NCBI GenBank assembly: GCA_905250885.1
Contig: CAJNOQ010002965.1
Coordinates: 1-21,989, forward strand
DNA length: 21,989 bases
Direction: 5' to 3'
From: Didymodactylos carnosus
Lineage: Eukaryota > Rotifera > Eurotatoria > Philodinida > Philodinidae
Under the pieces are notes generated by a model, which was not told where the DNA came from, did not search any database, and worked only from the letters and a program-made list of their open reading frames with translations. Of this stretch, positions 8,161 to 16,833 are shown in pieces; position 1 is the stretch's first letter, and the number at the start of each line of letters is the position of its first letter. The position numbers were made by a program, and so were the translations under genes.

Positions 8161-8647
8161 ATGGAAACTGAAGCCCCTTAGTATACTACTGAAGTACACC
8201 AAGTGTACTATCATAGTCCATCCTGCGATTTGTGGGTTTCGCTAAAATGGCTTCGGGGGCTCGGTCGGGGGTACCGAGTTCTAGAGGCTTGCTTCAATCA
8301 GTATATTTCTGCTATAGTATATTAAAATTTCAATAAAAACCAGTTTGATATGCGAATTTTCACTAGACATTCAATGGTAATACAACAACAAGTTAATTTC
8401 CATTATTAACGCGGTTCTATGTACGAGTTTCACTGAGAGTCTTCTAATAGATTCCCTCTTGATGGATTTTTATATGCCCGTCAGTGATTTTTGAATAACT
8501 CACGAACGAAGAGCGATAGAAACTTCCGGTTTTTGCAATTCGATAGCCAAGACCTTAAACTATGTTTTTCTAACTAAAACAAAGTTGAAAGTATTTCTCA
8601 ACAACCAGTTTTCTAGGAGATCTCTAGAAAACCGTTTTGTAACTCTA
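8161..8647. other. Unassigned stretch
   Basis: Slightly GC-richer around 8220-8290 and otherwise AT-rich. No gene, RNA or repeat supported. Confidence 0.4.
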
Positions 8648-8930
8648 AACGACGAAGTAGCAGTAGATTGGCTTTTTTTATGAGTAAATCGCCTAAGGTG
8701 TCCTAAAGTAAAATAAAATAAACGCTGCGATTAGATTTAGTATGATCGACTATGTACTTCTCTTCTTCTTTCAAGGTTAGTGGAAGCCACTGAGTGCCAG
8801 TTCTAGTGCTCCATGGAAATCAGATATCACGTCCAAATCATTCAAAATCAAAGCCTCGTTTGGCTCCCATTTTGAAGAGGACACCTTAGGCGATTTACTC
8901 ATAAAAAAACCAATCTACACTTTGTCGTTT
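8648..8930. mobile_element. About 280-bp inverted-repeat element (includes dispersed repeat copy 2)
   Basis: GTAGATTGG...GGTGTCCT at 8663-8704 is repeated in reverse complement at 8878-8918, with about one base of length difference. Weaker pairing extends to an AAACGAC block on both outer edges (near 8648 and 8930). The right-hand half from 8792 is homologous to 3903-4020, so the element belongs to a family with at least two copies here. It has no coding capacity. TSD not identified. Confidence 0.75.
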
Positions 8931-9740
8931 ATATATTCGCACAGACGAGATAGAGAACATATTCTGTGTTGAAAATTCACAAAACATCTTTGTTCAACAT
9001 AATGCAAGTAAAAACGATGAGATATATCTTTCTAAACAATTTAAATCAAAAGAACCAAATATATCATCTCCAAACAATGATATATACACGCCCCCAAAAC
9101 CTATTTCTAGTATTAGGACACCCGCGCCCCATTCGTTCTCAATATTATATATATCACTTTGTAGCTCGCGAAATTCTCTATCGAATGATGTACAGTAGTG
9201 GAGATTTTATTTGGGCAAACAGGAGAAATTGGGAAAATATTCTAAATAACGTTCATTTAAGGGAAGAAAAGTTTGGATGTGGAAAAATTTTTCCGGCGGG
9301 GCTGAAAATGGGTTTTTTGAGATGCTATATATACCAGTAATATACACTGAATCATCCGAAGATTTAAGGTTAACAAAATATTTGCTTATCAGATTGGTCA
9401 TTTTTGTGTAAAATTAATTTTTCTGACCATCATGCTATTTTCAGCTTTTTAAGTTGCTGATTTTCCACTTCAACAAAACTTCGTAACAAAACTCCTAACC
9501 CCATTAAATAGCCCATAGTCTGAAGTATATATCGCACTGTTTGTGCCGTTCATAAGTCAGTTTTTATTTTTTGACCTGATGTTCGCCTGGATGCACACTG
9601 TGCTCCCTCCCCTTCCCCCCGTCAGAAACCTATCTCGGAGATGCTGATTTTGTGATAGTATGGTTATGAAAATTTTCTTTGGCGCCATCAAGCATAGTTT
9701 GTAAGACGTCACCATGACAGTCACTAAAATGGGACTTTTG
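8931..9740. other. Unassigned stretch with an unconvincing 124-codon frame
   Basis: A plus-strand frame at 8966-9340 is open for 124 codons. It lacks any family motif and has AT-driven composition rich in Ile, Asn, Tyr and Arg. There is no splice or promoter context to support expression. A C-rich run sits at 9605-9622. Nothing else is supported. Confidence 0.35.
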
Positions 9741-10050
9741 GTAGCCGCAGGATTTCTTAGTAACGAAATCTTGTGGAGACCTCGGGTTGGTTTTAAGCTG
9801 ACGAAAAGACATATGAATAGAAGCTAATAGAGCCGAATTTTTGATATTTTTTCAAATTAACGGTCAGCGTCAAAGGTCCAACGTGCGAAAAGGTCTCACT
9901 AACTTGCACATAAAAATATTTTTCTAACCACAAATCCAGAACGAATATCAAAATCGGGCTCTATTAGCTCCTAGCCACATGTGTTAGCTTCAGTTTAAGA
10001 GCTTCTGGATCTCTCTTCGACGTTTCGTTACTGAGAAATCCTGCAGCTAC
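9741..10050. mobile_element. Imperfect fold-back element, arms about 110 bp
   Basis: GTAGCCGCAGGATTTCTTAG at 9741-9760 and the following TAACGAAA are matched in reverse complement at 10023-10050. Further in, GAAGCTAATAGAGCC..ATTTTTGATAT near 9820-9850 pairs with ATATCAAAATCGGGCTCTATTAG near 9946-9970. The arms are diverged, with small gaps, and the centre lies near 9895. No ORF is credible. The C-rich run at 9605-9622 and the G-rich GTTTCTGAGGGGGAGGGG near 10410-10427 are also roughly complementary. They may mark the true outer ends of a larger element carrying an insertion on its right side. Confidence 0.6.
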
Positions 10051-10808
10051 GAAACGGCGTTAAGGTGAAAGTCGCTTTCGAGATATGGAAGCGCCAGTAT
10101 CTGATACATGCTTTAGGTATTCCAGTTCATAACTCTTGATTAGAATATCACTCACAGCTGGGAGATATCTCACTTTGATCAGAAATGTTTACTCTATTTC
10201 CTAATGTCTTTGAAAGTATTTTTAGATCTACTTTCTATCAGAAAGTAAATTTGTTTCGCAAAGTCAGCCTTTTTAAGGTTTCAGAAAACTTTTCTAAAAA
10301 CCTCCATACCTCTTCAATGAGGACCAAATAACGTCAGATTCTGATAGTAGATATTGTTGGCTATCTGATGATGTGTTTAGCTCAACATCGACTTTTTATA
10401 AAAGTTATATGTTTCTGAGGGGGAGGGGTGTGACGCTCGTCAGGCTCTTCCTACTAACAGCTTCACAAAACAACACTCAATTCTATTCTATCAGAAACAA
10501 CAATTATTACCAGTTTAATGATAAAAGTTGTATACAAAACGTTGTCTGAACAATCTGAAGTTTAATGCTGAAGTTCAGTTAATTGAATAAGTTATATTCT
10601 TCGTTGTTGTTTCGAGAAGAATGTGGTAGAATCTAATGTATTGAGATGTAGGATGTAAGGAAGAAGAAAAGAAGTATTGGAAACGCAAATACTAAATTAT
10701 AAAGTATTAAATAAAAATCAAGTATAAAATTTAATTTATATAAATTGTTTAAATAGAATATGAAAGCTCCTCCTTCCCTGTATATGAGAGAAGAAGAAGA
10801 GAACGGAT
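10051..10808. other. Unassigned stretch
   Basis: No gene is supported. The right portion (10630-10800) is purine-rich with GAAGAAGAA runs. The 80-codon minus-strand frame at 10633-10875 is a low-complexity shadow of that composition. Confidence 0.4.
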
Positions 10809-10916
10809 GTGAATTTGAATTTGAAAGTTGAGAAGAATGAGAGAGAGATGTTAACTTGAAGTTAAAAGTTAACAAGAAGAGATCTGAATTTGAGGTTGAA
10901 AATTGACAAGAATGAT
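10809..10916. repeat. Degenerate purine-rich tandem repeat, about 34-bp unit, three copies
   Basis: Three successive units share the order GAATTTGA/GTTGA/AAGTTGA/CAAGAATGA with substitutions. They begin near 10809, 10850 and 10884. The first is a few bases longer because of extra GA repeats. This is a short decayed minisatellite. Confidence 0.6.
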
Positions 10917-11342
10917 AAAAGAATCAAAATTTACTTTCAATTATGACTTGTTTTTCGTTTTGCTCCCCGGAAACGCCTTGTATTAAATGAATACATAATA
11001 AATAATTTCTTTCTTCTATTATCTCTCTCACTAAAACCCGCGAAACTACGAAGTTTTAATAATTTCTAGAAACTGTGACAAGATCAAGCATGGAGAACAA
11101 TGTAATGGCGACGAGCCGTTACAAGGGGGGCTTAGGCAGAACCTGAGTATGTGAGTATATAGAATATAGCATCGTTTTCATAAAAGGCTTTTGATTGTTC
11201 CTTTTCGAAGAAGAACAAAACTACTGGTTATTTTTAGTCACAGAAGATTATTTTAAGGGACTCCAGCACACTCCATGGGATTTCAATGGACTTCAAGACT
11301 TCAGGGGACTTCGAAGTCATGAAGTCCGCTTTTTCCCCTTTG
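10917..11342. other. Unassigned stretch with a small GC-rich palindrome
   Basis: TGTAATGGC (11101-11109) and GCCGTTACA (11115-11123) form a 9-bp stem with one G-T pair around GACGA. A GGGGGG run follows. No gene supported. Confidence 0.4.
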
Positions 11343-11530
11343 CTTTCGACAGTGTCTAATTTAGAGCGAAAACTTTCGACGCTGTCGATTTTCGAGTGAA
11401 ACCTTTTGACACTGTCGAATTTTGAGCGAAAAAACTTTTCGTTTCGACAGTGTCGAAGTTTTTTGACTCGAAATTCGGCACTGTCAAAACACGCTGTCGA
11501 AAACTGTTTCTGTCGAACTGCGAAATTACC
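11343..11530 (-). repeat. 30-bp tandem repeat coding for a 10-residue peptide repeat
   Basis: Units at 11343-11372, 11373-11402 and 11403-11432 each centre on a near-palindromic GACAGTGTCGA core. Further degenerate cores continue to about 11530. Because the unit is 30 bp, the minus-strand frame stays open (11234-11560, 108 codons). It reads FRSKFDSVKR, FHSKIDSVES, FRSKLDTVES in succession. The encoded repeat is charged and serine-rich. Nothing upstream indicates a promoter or a start, and the flanking peptide has no recognisable domain. It may be a minisatellite that is open by arithmetic, or an exon fragment of a repeat protein. I lean to the first. Confidence 0.65.
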
Positions 11531-11604
11531 CTTTTGATCAATCACTTTTGTACTCGTCATTCAAAATAGTAACGTTTTAAATGGGATTTCTCTGAACGCC
11601 AATG

Positions 11605-12190
11605 CATGGATTCTTGCCGATGTATTCATGAATTACCTTGAGAAAACGAGAATATCACCAATAACTTCAGCGAAAGTGTCCATGTGAAAGCGTTATGTTG
11701 ATGATGTGTTCGTTATAATGAAAGGAGATAAGAAACAGGCACTCGAACTGCTAGATTCGATTCATAAAGTACATCGTTCGATTCGCAGTAGAGTTTGAAA
11801 ATGAGAAAAAGTTAGCATTCTTGAGTGTATTATTAATGAAAAAACGAAGATCATATTGATACCACCATGTATCGAAAGAAACTAACACAAATCTGTACCT
11901 AAAATGGGACGCATGTTTACCACGATACCAAAAATTGGATTGATTACTTCATTAATAGTTCGAACCATAAGGATTTGCTCAGTTCCTCGGCTTCTGGATA
12001 TCGAATTGAACTACCCGATAACAGTGTTGGTAAATAATGGATACCCGAAAAAAATCGTAGAAAGCAAAGTAAAACAAGTTATCATTAAAGACAAACATAG
12101 ACAAGGTGTGAATAATACCCAAACAAGTCTCACCACACAACATATATTGAAACAGGATGATAAGGACACAGTAAATGGGATATTCAGCTA
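11605..12190 (+). pseudogene. Penelope-like element reverse transcriptase, frameshifted fragment
   Basis: The plus strand from about 11610 reads ILADVFMNYLEK, then an in-frame TGA (11685-11687), then KRYVDDVFVIMK. The YVDD is the catalytic aspartate pair of the reverse transcriptase palm. Downstream, in shifted frames, come FAVEFENEKKLAFLSVLL, a TTMYRK block, NLYLKWD and, from 11904, PKIGLITSLIVRTIRICS and VNNGYPKKIVESKVKQVI. This order (YxDD, FLxVxL, YRKxTxTxxYLxWxS, then a C-terminal NGYP region) is characteristic of Penelope-like elements. I see at least three frameshifts and one stop, so it is dead. The N-terminal reverse transcriptase half and the GIY-YIG endonuclease that many family members carry were not found on either side. 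Confidence 0.85.
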
Positions 12191-12275
12191 ATCCACGATT
12201 TTTCTCAAAGGTGTAGTAAAAAGGGAAATGCATGGATATGGGTCTACACGGGAACTCATGCTAGGAGACGCATGG

Positions 12276-12598
12276 AGTCATTTTAGTCTGAAAAGTCTGA
12301 AGTGTTTCATTTACTTTATTTTATGACTGAAGTGAATGATGGAAGACAAAGCTCGATTTGTGTTGATGTTACTGTTCTTTTAACAGCTTAAATGTTATTA
12401 AATCTATTATTTTTTAAAGGTGTTATTGGAAAGACTGTCATAATGAAGTCCTTCTAATAATATATATAGAATAACGTAATTAACCTTCAAGCTATTAAAA
12501 GAACAGTAACACCAATACAAATCGGGTTTTCAAATTGAGTTCATTCGCTTCAGCCATAAAATAAAGTAAATGAAACACTTCAGATTCTTAAAATGACT
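12276..12598. mobile_element. Inverted-repeat element 1 of a nested pair (about 320 bp)
   Basis: The left arm (12276-12391) contains GAAGTGTTTCATTTACTTTA and TTACTGTTCTTTTAACAGCTT. The right arm (12489-12598) carries their reverse complements in the opposite order. The loop is about 100 bp and AT-rich. The arms have small gaps. The right arm's outer 34 bases (12565-12598) double as the left end of the larger element that follows, so the two share a terminus. It has no coding capacity. Confidence 0.75.
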
Positions 12599-13898
12599 AC
12601 TTTTCTTTTCGTATTTCGCAACAACATTTTGTAGGTATTATTGAAAAGATTTATAGATCAAGCCATTCTGTGTAAAGGCTTTCTTTGAACTCTAGATGTT
12701 GGTGTAATTTTATTTAAAGCCTCCATGGTGAGAGTGACGGTTGCAGCCGTAAATTAAACTGATAATACATCGCGTTTGCACGTCAGGTAATAATTTGTTG
12801 TCAATCTCAGAATTTATAGATCAAACCATTCAGTGCTAGATAAACTTCTGTTTATTGAAATTAGACCATCGCATTGCGTTCAAAAATGATCTACAGTGAA
12901 TTAGTATATTTCATCAGTTTTTCCAAAGCGGTACCTTTCACTTATAATACATCAGTTTACAAGTATCCTTTGGAATTAAAACGTAGAGCACACTAGAATC
13001 AATGTCCTACGCAACTTTGTTTATAAAGAAGATAAATCCAGTACAAGGATTCACAACTTCTGCGGAGCGGTTGCTATTGTTATTTGAAAAGTATCATCAC
13101 TCTTGTGAGAAAACAAAACCTTTTTTAATTAGACTTAAACTAAACAATTCGCATTCTATCGAAAATCAAATAGTACAAGATGTGATTTGATCTCTTGGAA
13201 CTTTTCTTTCGAGTTTTCAATTCGGAGGGGCTGTAGAGCTTCTCAGACAACAAATAACATGGAACAGTTGAGTTGAAAAAGGCGTTTCAAACGATGGCAT
13301 AAAGACGTTGAAAACGCTTTGCAGAAAAAAACATGCACATTTCACATGCACTGCGAAATCGTTCACTATTGCTGCTACACTGTGGGTTGAAATGATATTT
13401 TGTTTAACGATGATTGCGCGTTGATTTCTTTCGTCACTTCGATCCACTTTCTACAATTTTGCCAGACAAAATAGGTGAGCGGTGCATCTAAAACTTATGA
13501 AACCACAGGGAGAGTCACGTTTTCGTTCTCTATTTTTCAGCAAAATGGAAAATACATGTCGTTTGAATAAAACTTGCAAAATATAGAGCGTAAATAACGA
13601 CATTGTCACCACACGTCGTTTAAGAATACACCATAAAATTTGGTGAACAAATGAATGAAAACAAATCATTATCTGACGTGCAATCGCGATGTAGTGTCAC
13701 TTTATTTTACGATTACAACCGTCACTCTCACCATTAGAGACTTTAAATAAAATTACGGTAACTTCATGAGCTCTAAGAAAACATTTGTACAGAATCGTTT
13801 GATCTATAAACTAATTTAAAATTGTTGCTGTAAAATACGAAAAGAAAAGCAGCCGTTTTAGTTTTGAACTGTATCATTTACTTTATTTTATGACTGAC
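12565..13898. mobile_element. Inverted-repeat element 2 of the nested pair (about 1.33 kb)
   Basis: The left arm of about 235 bp (12565-12800) is matched in reverse complement by 13661-13898. Shared blocks in order are CATAAAATAAAGTAAATGA, CTTTTCTTTTCGTATTT, TTTATAGATCAA, GTAATTTTATTTAAAG, GGTGAGAGTGACGGTTG and GCACGTCAGRTAAT. A TTTATAGATCAA..CCATTC block recurs at about 12650 and 12811, so the left side contains an internal repeat. The spacer (12801-13660) has short frames at 13002-13190 (+) and 13217-13669 (-) with no transposase motif. It resembles long-TIR fold-back elements, which are mostly non-autonomous. Confidence 0.75.
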
Positions 13899-14195
13899 TA
13901 TTATAATGAAACATTTACAATAATACCTATAAAATAACAAGGTAACGCTCGTCTCCACTCGCTCGGTCCCTTGACTTTATTAAGTTGGATCTGCGCAAGC
14001 GAACGTCCTTTGGTGATTTTTAAATCGAACACAATCCTCACGCCTCCCTTCGTTCGGCGCTCGATGGGGGTCTAACTAAGGCATCTTCTGGATTTTTGTA
14101 CATTTTTTATGTATAAGGTTCGTAGTCAGATATTAATATATACAGAACATATTTTAGAGATTTGTGTTTTCCCTTTCGAAAAAGCATTTTTGAGA
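13899..14195. other. Unassigned stretch, locally GC-richer
   Basis: The bases at 13945-14075 are visibly richer in G and C (CTCGCTCGGTCCC, CGTTCGGCGCTCG) than their surroundings. I found no matching repeat, tRNA fold or ORF in them. Confidence 0.4.
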
Positions 14196-14682
14196 GTTAA
14201 ATCTGCTACATAAAATGTAGAAAATTTAATTTTCTAAATTCTGTGCGTTGGGACCAGATTTTCAGAAACCGTTCTTCCTGGTAGAAAACAGTAAATATCG
14301 TTTTCAACCGTGAAGATCGATTTGTGCAAAGTTGAACTCAGCAGATAAAATTTAGAAAATTATATTTGCCATACTTTTGTTTCTAAACTCAACTTTGAAA
14401 AACGTTTTTTTCATGGTGAAAAATGAGAAATACCATCTATTTACATAATTTCCAAGTTTTCCCCATGAAGCAAAGTTTTTCAATATTGAGTTTAGAGACA
14501 AAAATATCGTAAATTTAATTTCCCAAATTTCATCTCCAGCACTCAACTTTGTACAAATCGCTGTTCTGGGTGAAAAATGATATTTACTGTTTCTAACACT
14601 GAAGAAGGCTTTCTGAAAATCTGGTCCGATCACATAGAATTTAGAAAATTAAGTTTTCTACATTTTATGTTGCAGATTTAAC
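14196..14682. repeat. 487-bp near-continuous imperfect palindrome
   Basis: Starting from GTTAAATCTGC at 14196, the left half aligns with the reverse complement of the right half (ending GATTTAAC at 14682) over almost its entire length. There is virtually no loop; the centre is near 14439. Shared blocks include ACATAAAATGTAGAAAA, GGACCAGATTTTCAGAAA, AACAGTAAATATC, CGATTTGT, CAAAGTTGA and TAAACTCAA. Substitutions are scattered. The minus-strand 93-codon frame at 14352-14633 is a shadow. It is probably a fold-back element, or a head-to-head duplication; a transcript would form a long hairpin. Confidence 0.8.
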
Positions 14683-15860
14683 CCTTTTCTTTTCTGTAGA
14701 GACTGAATAGTACAAAAAGGCTTTTTAGACTTGATTATATATAATCTGCACCAACAGCTTTGACCCTAGTTTTTCCTTCTTATCTGGTAAGCTTATTCTT
14801 TATGCTTTTGATAGTTTTATACGAAGCACTCCAATACTTTCATTTGGACGAAAGGAGAATGAATAACGAAACTTTCACTTTCATTCATGTCATATATTTG
14901 TTTTTTTCGGTCTCTCTATGCGTTAATCGTTTTAAAAAGTTGTAAAGTGTGAAAGGGACATATAAAAAAGATGCTACAAACTCAAGTAGCCTGTTATCGA
15001 TTATAGCGTCTGTCTTTCTTATTACCTTTTTCTGCGAAAATCATAACTCCTCCTTTCACATACTGAGTGAAATGTATCGACACGTTTTCTAAACATCAGG
15101 TCGCATAAGCCCTGAGTGGCGCTAGTTTATCGGTATGTAACGAATTATTAGATCCCTAAGTTGTCAACCACCAATAAATAACTCATTGTTTTGAAAAATC
15201 TAAGCATCAGCTATCAAAACTTCTCAGATAGTAAGTGCATAAAAATAGAGTTTTCTATGCATCTGTAATCCAGGTTCCGCACTTTATCGCCTGTGTTTCT
15301 CTACTTTTTTCGCTCTTTGTCAGCCATTTTCTTTCCTATTTCCATGCAACACCCCTTGTTTTACGCGCAGAAATTTATGCACTTGGAAACGGCTATATCT
15401 TAAGCTTTAAAAAGTATTGAAACAAAAAGAATATTATTCTCAAAAATATCTGACAGCTTCCCAATCTACTTCAGCTTTACTATTTAAAATCTCCAGCAAT
15501 ATCGATAAACTCATTTTGTAAACATATTTTTCTGTTTGTGCGACTTGATGATAAAGGATATGAGATACAACTTTCACTTTCATTCTTTGATCAATGTGAA
15601 AGTAGTGAAAGAAAGAGAATGCAGTATTCATTTTGTCTTGTTCCGTAACCAAACGTTACCCATGTATAAAAAGAAAAGACGTCTACATCTTACGATTCTC
15701 GTTAGGCACATATTCTTTTTTCGTATTTTTTAAGCTAGGTTAGAGTACCCGGTTAACCGAGCACTGCAACTGTCCGGTTTACCTGTAGATTAACCTAACT
15801 GATAACCTCCCCAATCACCCTAAAGTAGGTTGAACCGCCCGATCTGAATTTTAGAATTTA
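14683..15860. other. Long unassigned stretch
   Basis: I see no gene, RNA or strong repeat. Short ORFs at 14760-14945, 15235-15420, 15440-15652 and 15536-15733 carry no motifs. A CTTTCAC/GTGAAAG imperfect hairpin lies near 15567-15615. A GGTTAACC-rich patch (TAGGTTAGAG..CCGGTTAACC..TTAACCTAACTGATAACC) lies at 15737-15810. Confidence 0.4.
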
Positions 15861-16006
15861 GTCCTTTTTGTGCAATAACACCCAAATTGCATTTCGTTTA
15901 CCGAAGCTTAAATATACTTTAAAGTGTTAAAATATATTCATATTTATGCATTGTTTTACTGTTCTGTATCTCTTTGACTTTTAAATGTGTGGAAGCTGAT
16001 AAACCA
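15861..16006. repeat. Extra direct copy of modules found in the composite palindrome
   Basis: The bases at 15861-15899 (GTCCTTTTTGTGCAATAACA onward) are a direct copy of 19319-19358. Those at 15930-16006 (ATTTATGCATTGTTTTACTG, CTGATAAACCA) are a direct copy of about 19028-19107. The order of the two modules is swapped relative to the right arm. The copy lies about 830 bp outside the palindrome's left edge. Confidence 0.7.
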
Positions 16007-16467
16007 TGCTTTGGTACAATACCCTCTAATAATAGTCTGCATATGATAGGAAGGGTCGAGTTTAAACTTTTATAAAGCTGAATTTTAGTTAGTTTGGTTT
16101 AGTATCTGTACAAGAGATTATTTTGTATATTTTTCACGTGCTGTCAAAAACAAGACCAATGCGTTCTCTACAATCCAGACTGTGTGATCTAAAAGCATCT
16201 TAAATGAGCACAGATATATGTTCTTATTCAATCACAACAAACCATACATAAGACGTGTAGTTTCTAACAACGCATTTTATCGAAAATCTATGAACTCCAT
16301 AGTAAAGAGGGCTAGCTGAGTGTCTACTATTCTCCACTACTGAAAATTTGACTGTGATTTGCCTCAAAGTTTGGTGAAAACAATTACACAAGTGTAGAAT
16401 TTCTTTTTATACACATCCCGACAGAGACGCGTGTTCTATTTCTTCATTGTTCATCATATTTCTATTT
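16007..16467. other. Unassigned stretch
   Basis: Nothing supported beyond AT-rich background. Confidence 0.4.
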
Positions 16468-16535
16468 GATATCGGGACGAACAAGACCATAATACTCAAC
16501 GAGTGATTCGTAGATTCTTTGTTCGTCCCAGTATC
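16468..16535. repeat. 17-bp stem hairpin with 34-base loop
   Basis: GATATCGGGACGAACAA (16468-16484) pairs with TTGTTCGTCCCAGTATC (16519-16535) with one mismatch. It lies about 120 bases upstream of the hammerhead-like motif. Both may belong to the same non-coding element terminus, but that link is only by proximity. Confidence 0.6.
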
Positions 16536-16652
16536 ACCGCCTTGTTCTGTTAATTATACAACTGTTCTTGTTTTATTTTGATTCTAGTTTAATAAATGCC
16601 GATGATGTGTGCAAAAAGCATATACTTGTATAATTTTTATTTTTACTTTATT

Positions 16653-16683
16653 CTGATGAAGAGAACGCTGTTCTCGAAACGTC
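16653..16683 (+). ncRNA. Hammerhead ribozyme-like core
   Basis: The plus strand shows the conserved CTGATGA box (16653-16659) and a perfect 6-bp helix II, GAGAAC/GTTCTC with loop GCT (16661-16675). The GAAAC box and GTC cleavage-site triplet then follow (16676-16683). This is the order of the hammerhead core, with a minimal helix III (ACGT, self-complementary, so a dimer is conceivable). One extra A (16660) lies between CTGATGA and helix II, which departs from the textbook core. The flanking helix I is AT-rich and pairs only in part. Minimal hammerheads with short helix III are known from Penelope-like elements, and a remnant of that class lies at 11605-12190. Activity is not proven. Confidence 0.55.
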
Positions 16684-16833
16684 AAAAATAATAGTGAACG
16701 AAATAAGAAGAAAAAGAAATTCAACAATTTTGACTTACACATTCTTATAACAATCATTCCAAAGACGTTGATTTTCTGGGAAATTTTTAAATAAAATGAT
16801 ATGTGTTTGACGTTGCTAATTAGCTAAACGGCG

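Noticed and set aside
8966..9340. 124-codon ORF as a gene
   Set aside because: AT-driven composition, no domain, no start or promoter context.
9605..10427. C-rich and G-rich runs as terminal repeats of one large element
   Set aside because: The pairing is short and imperfect, and its midpoint does not agree with the inner fold-back centre. Kept only as a remark in the 9741-10050 entry.
13945..14075. GC-richer patch as a tRNA or rRNA fragment
   Set aside because: No cloverleaf, no A/B box pair and no recognisable rRNA block could be found.
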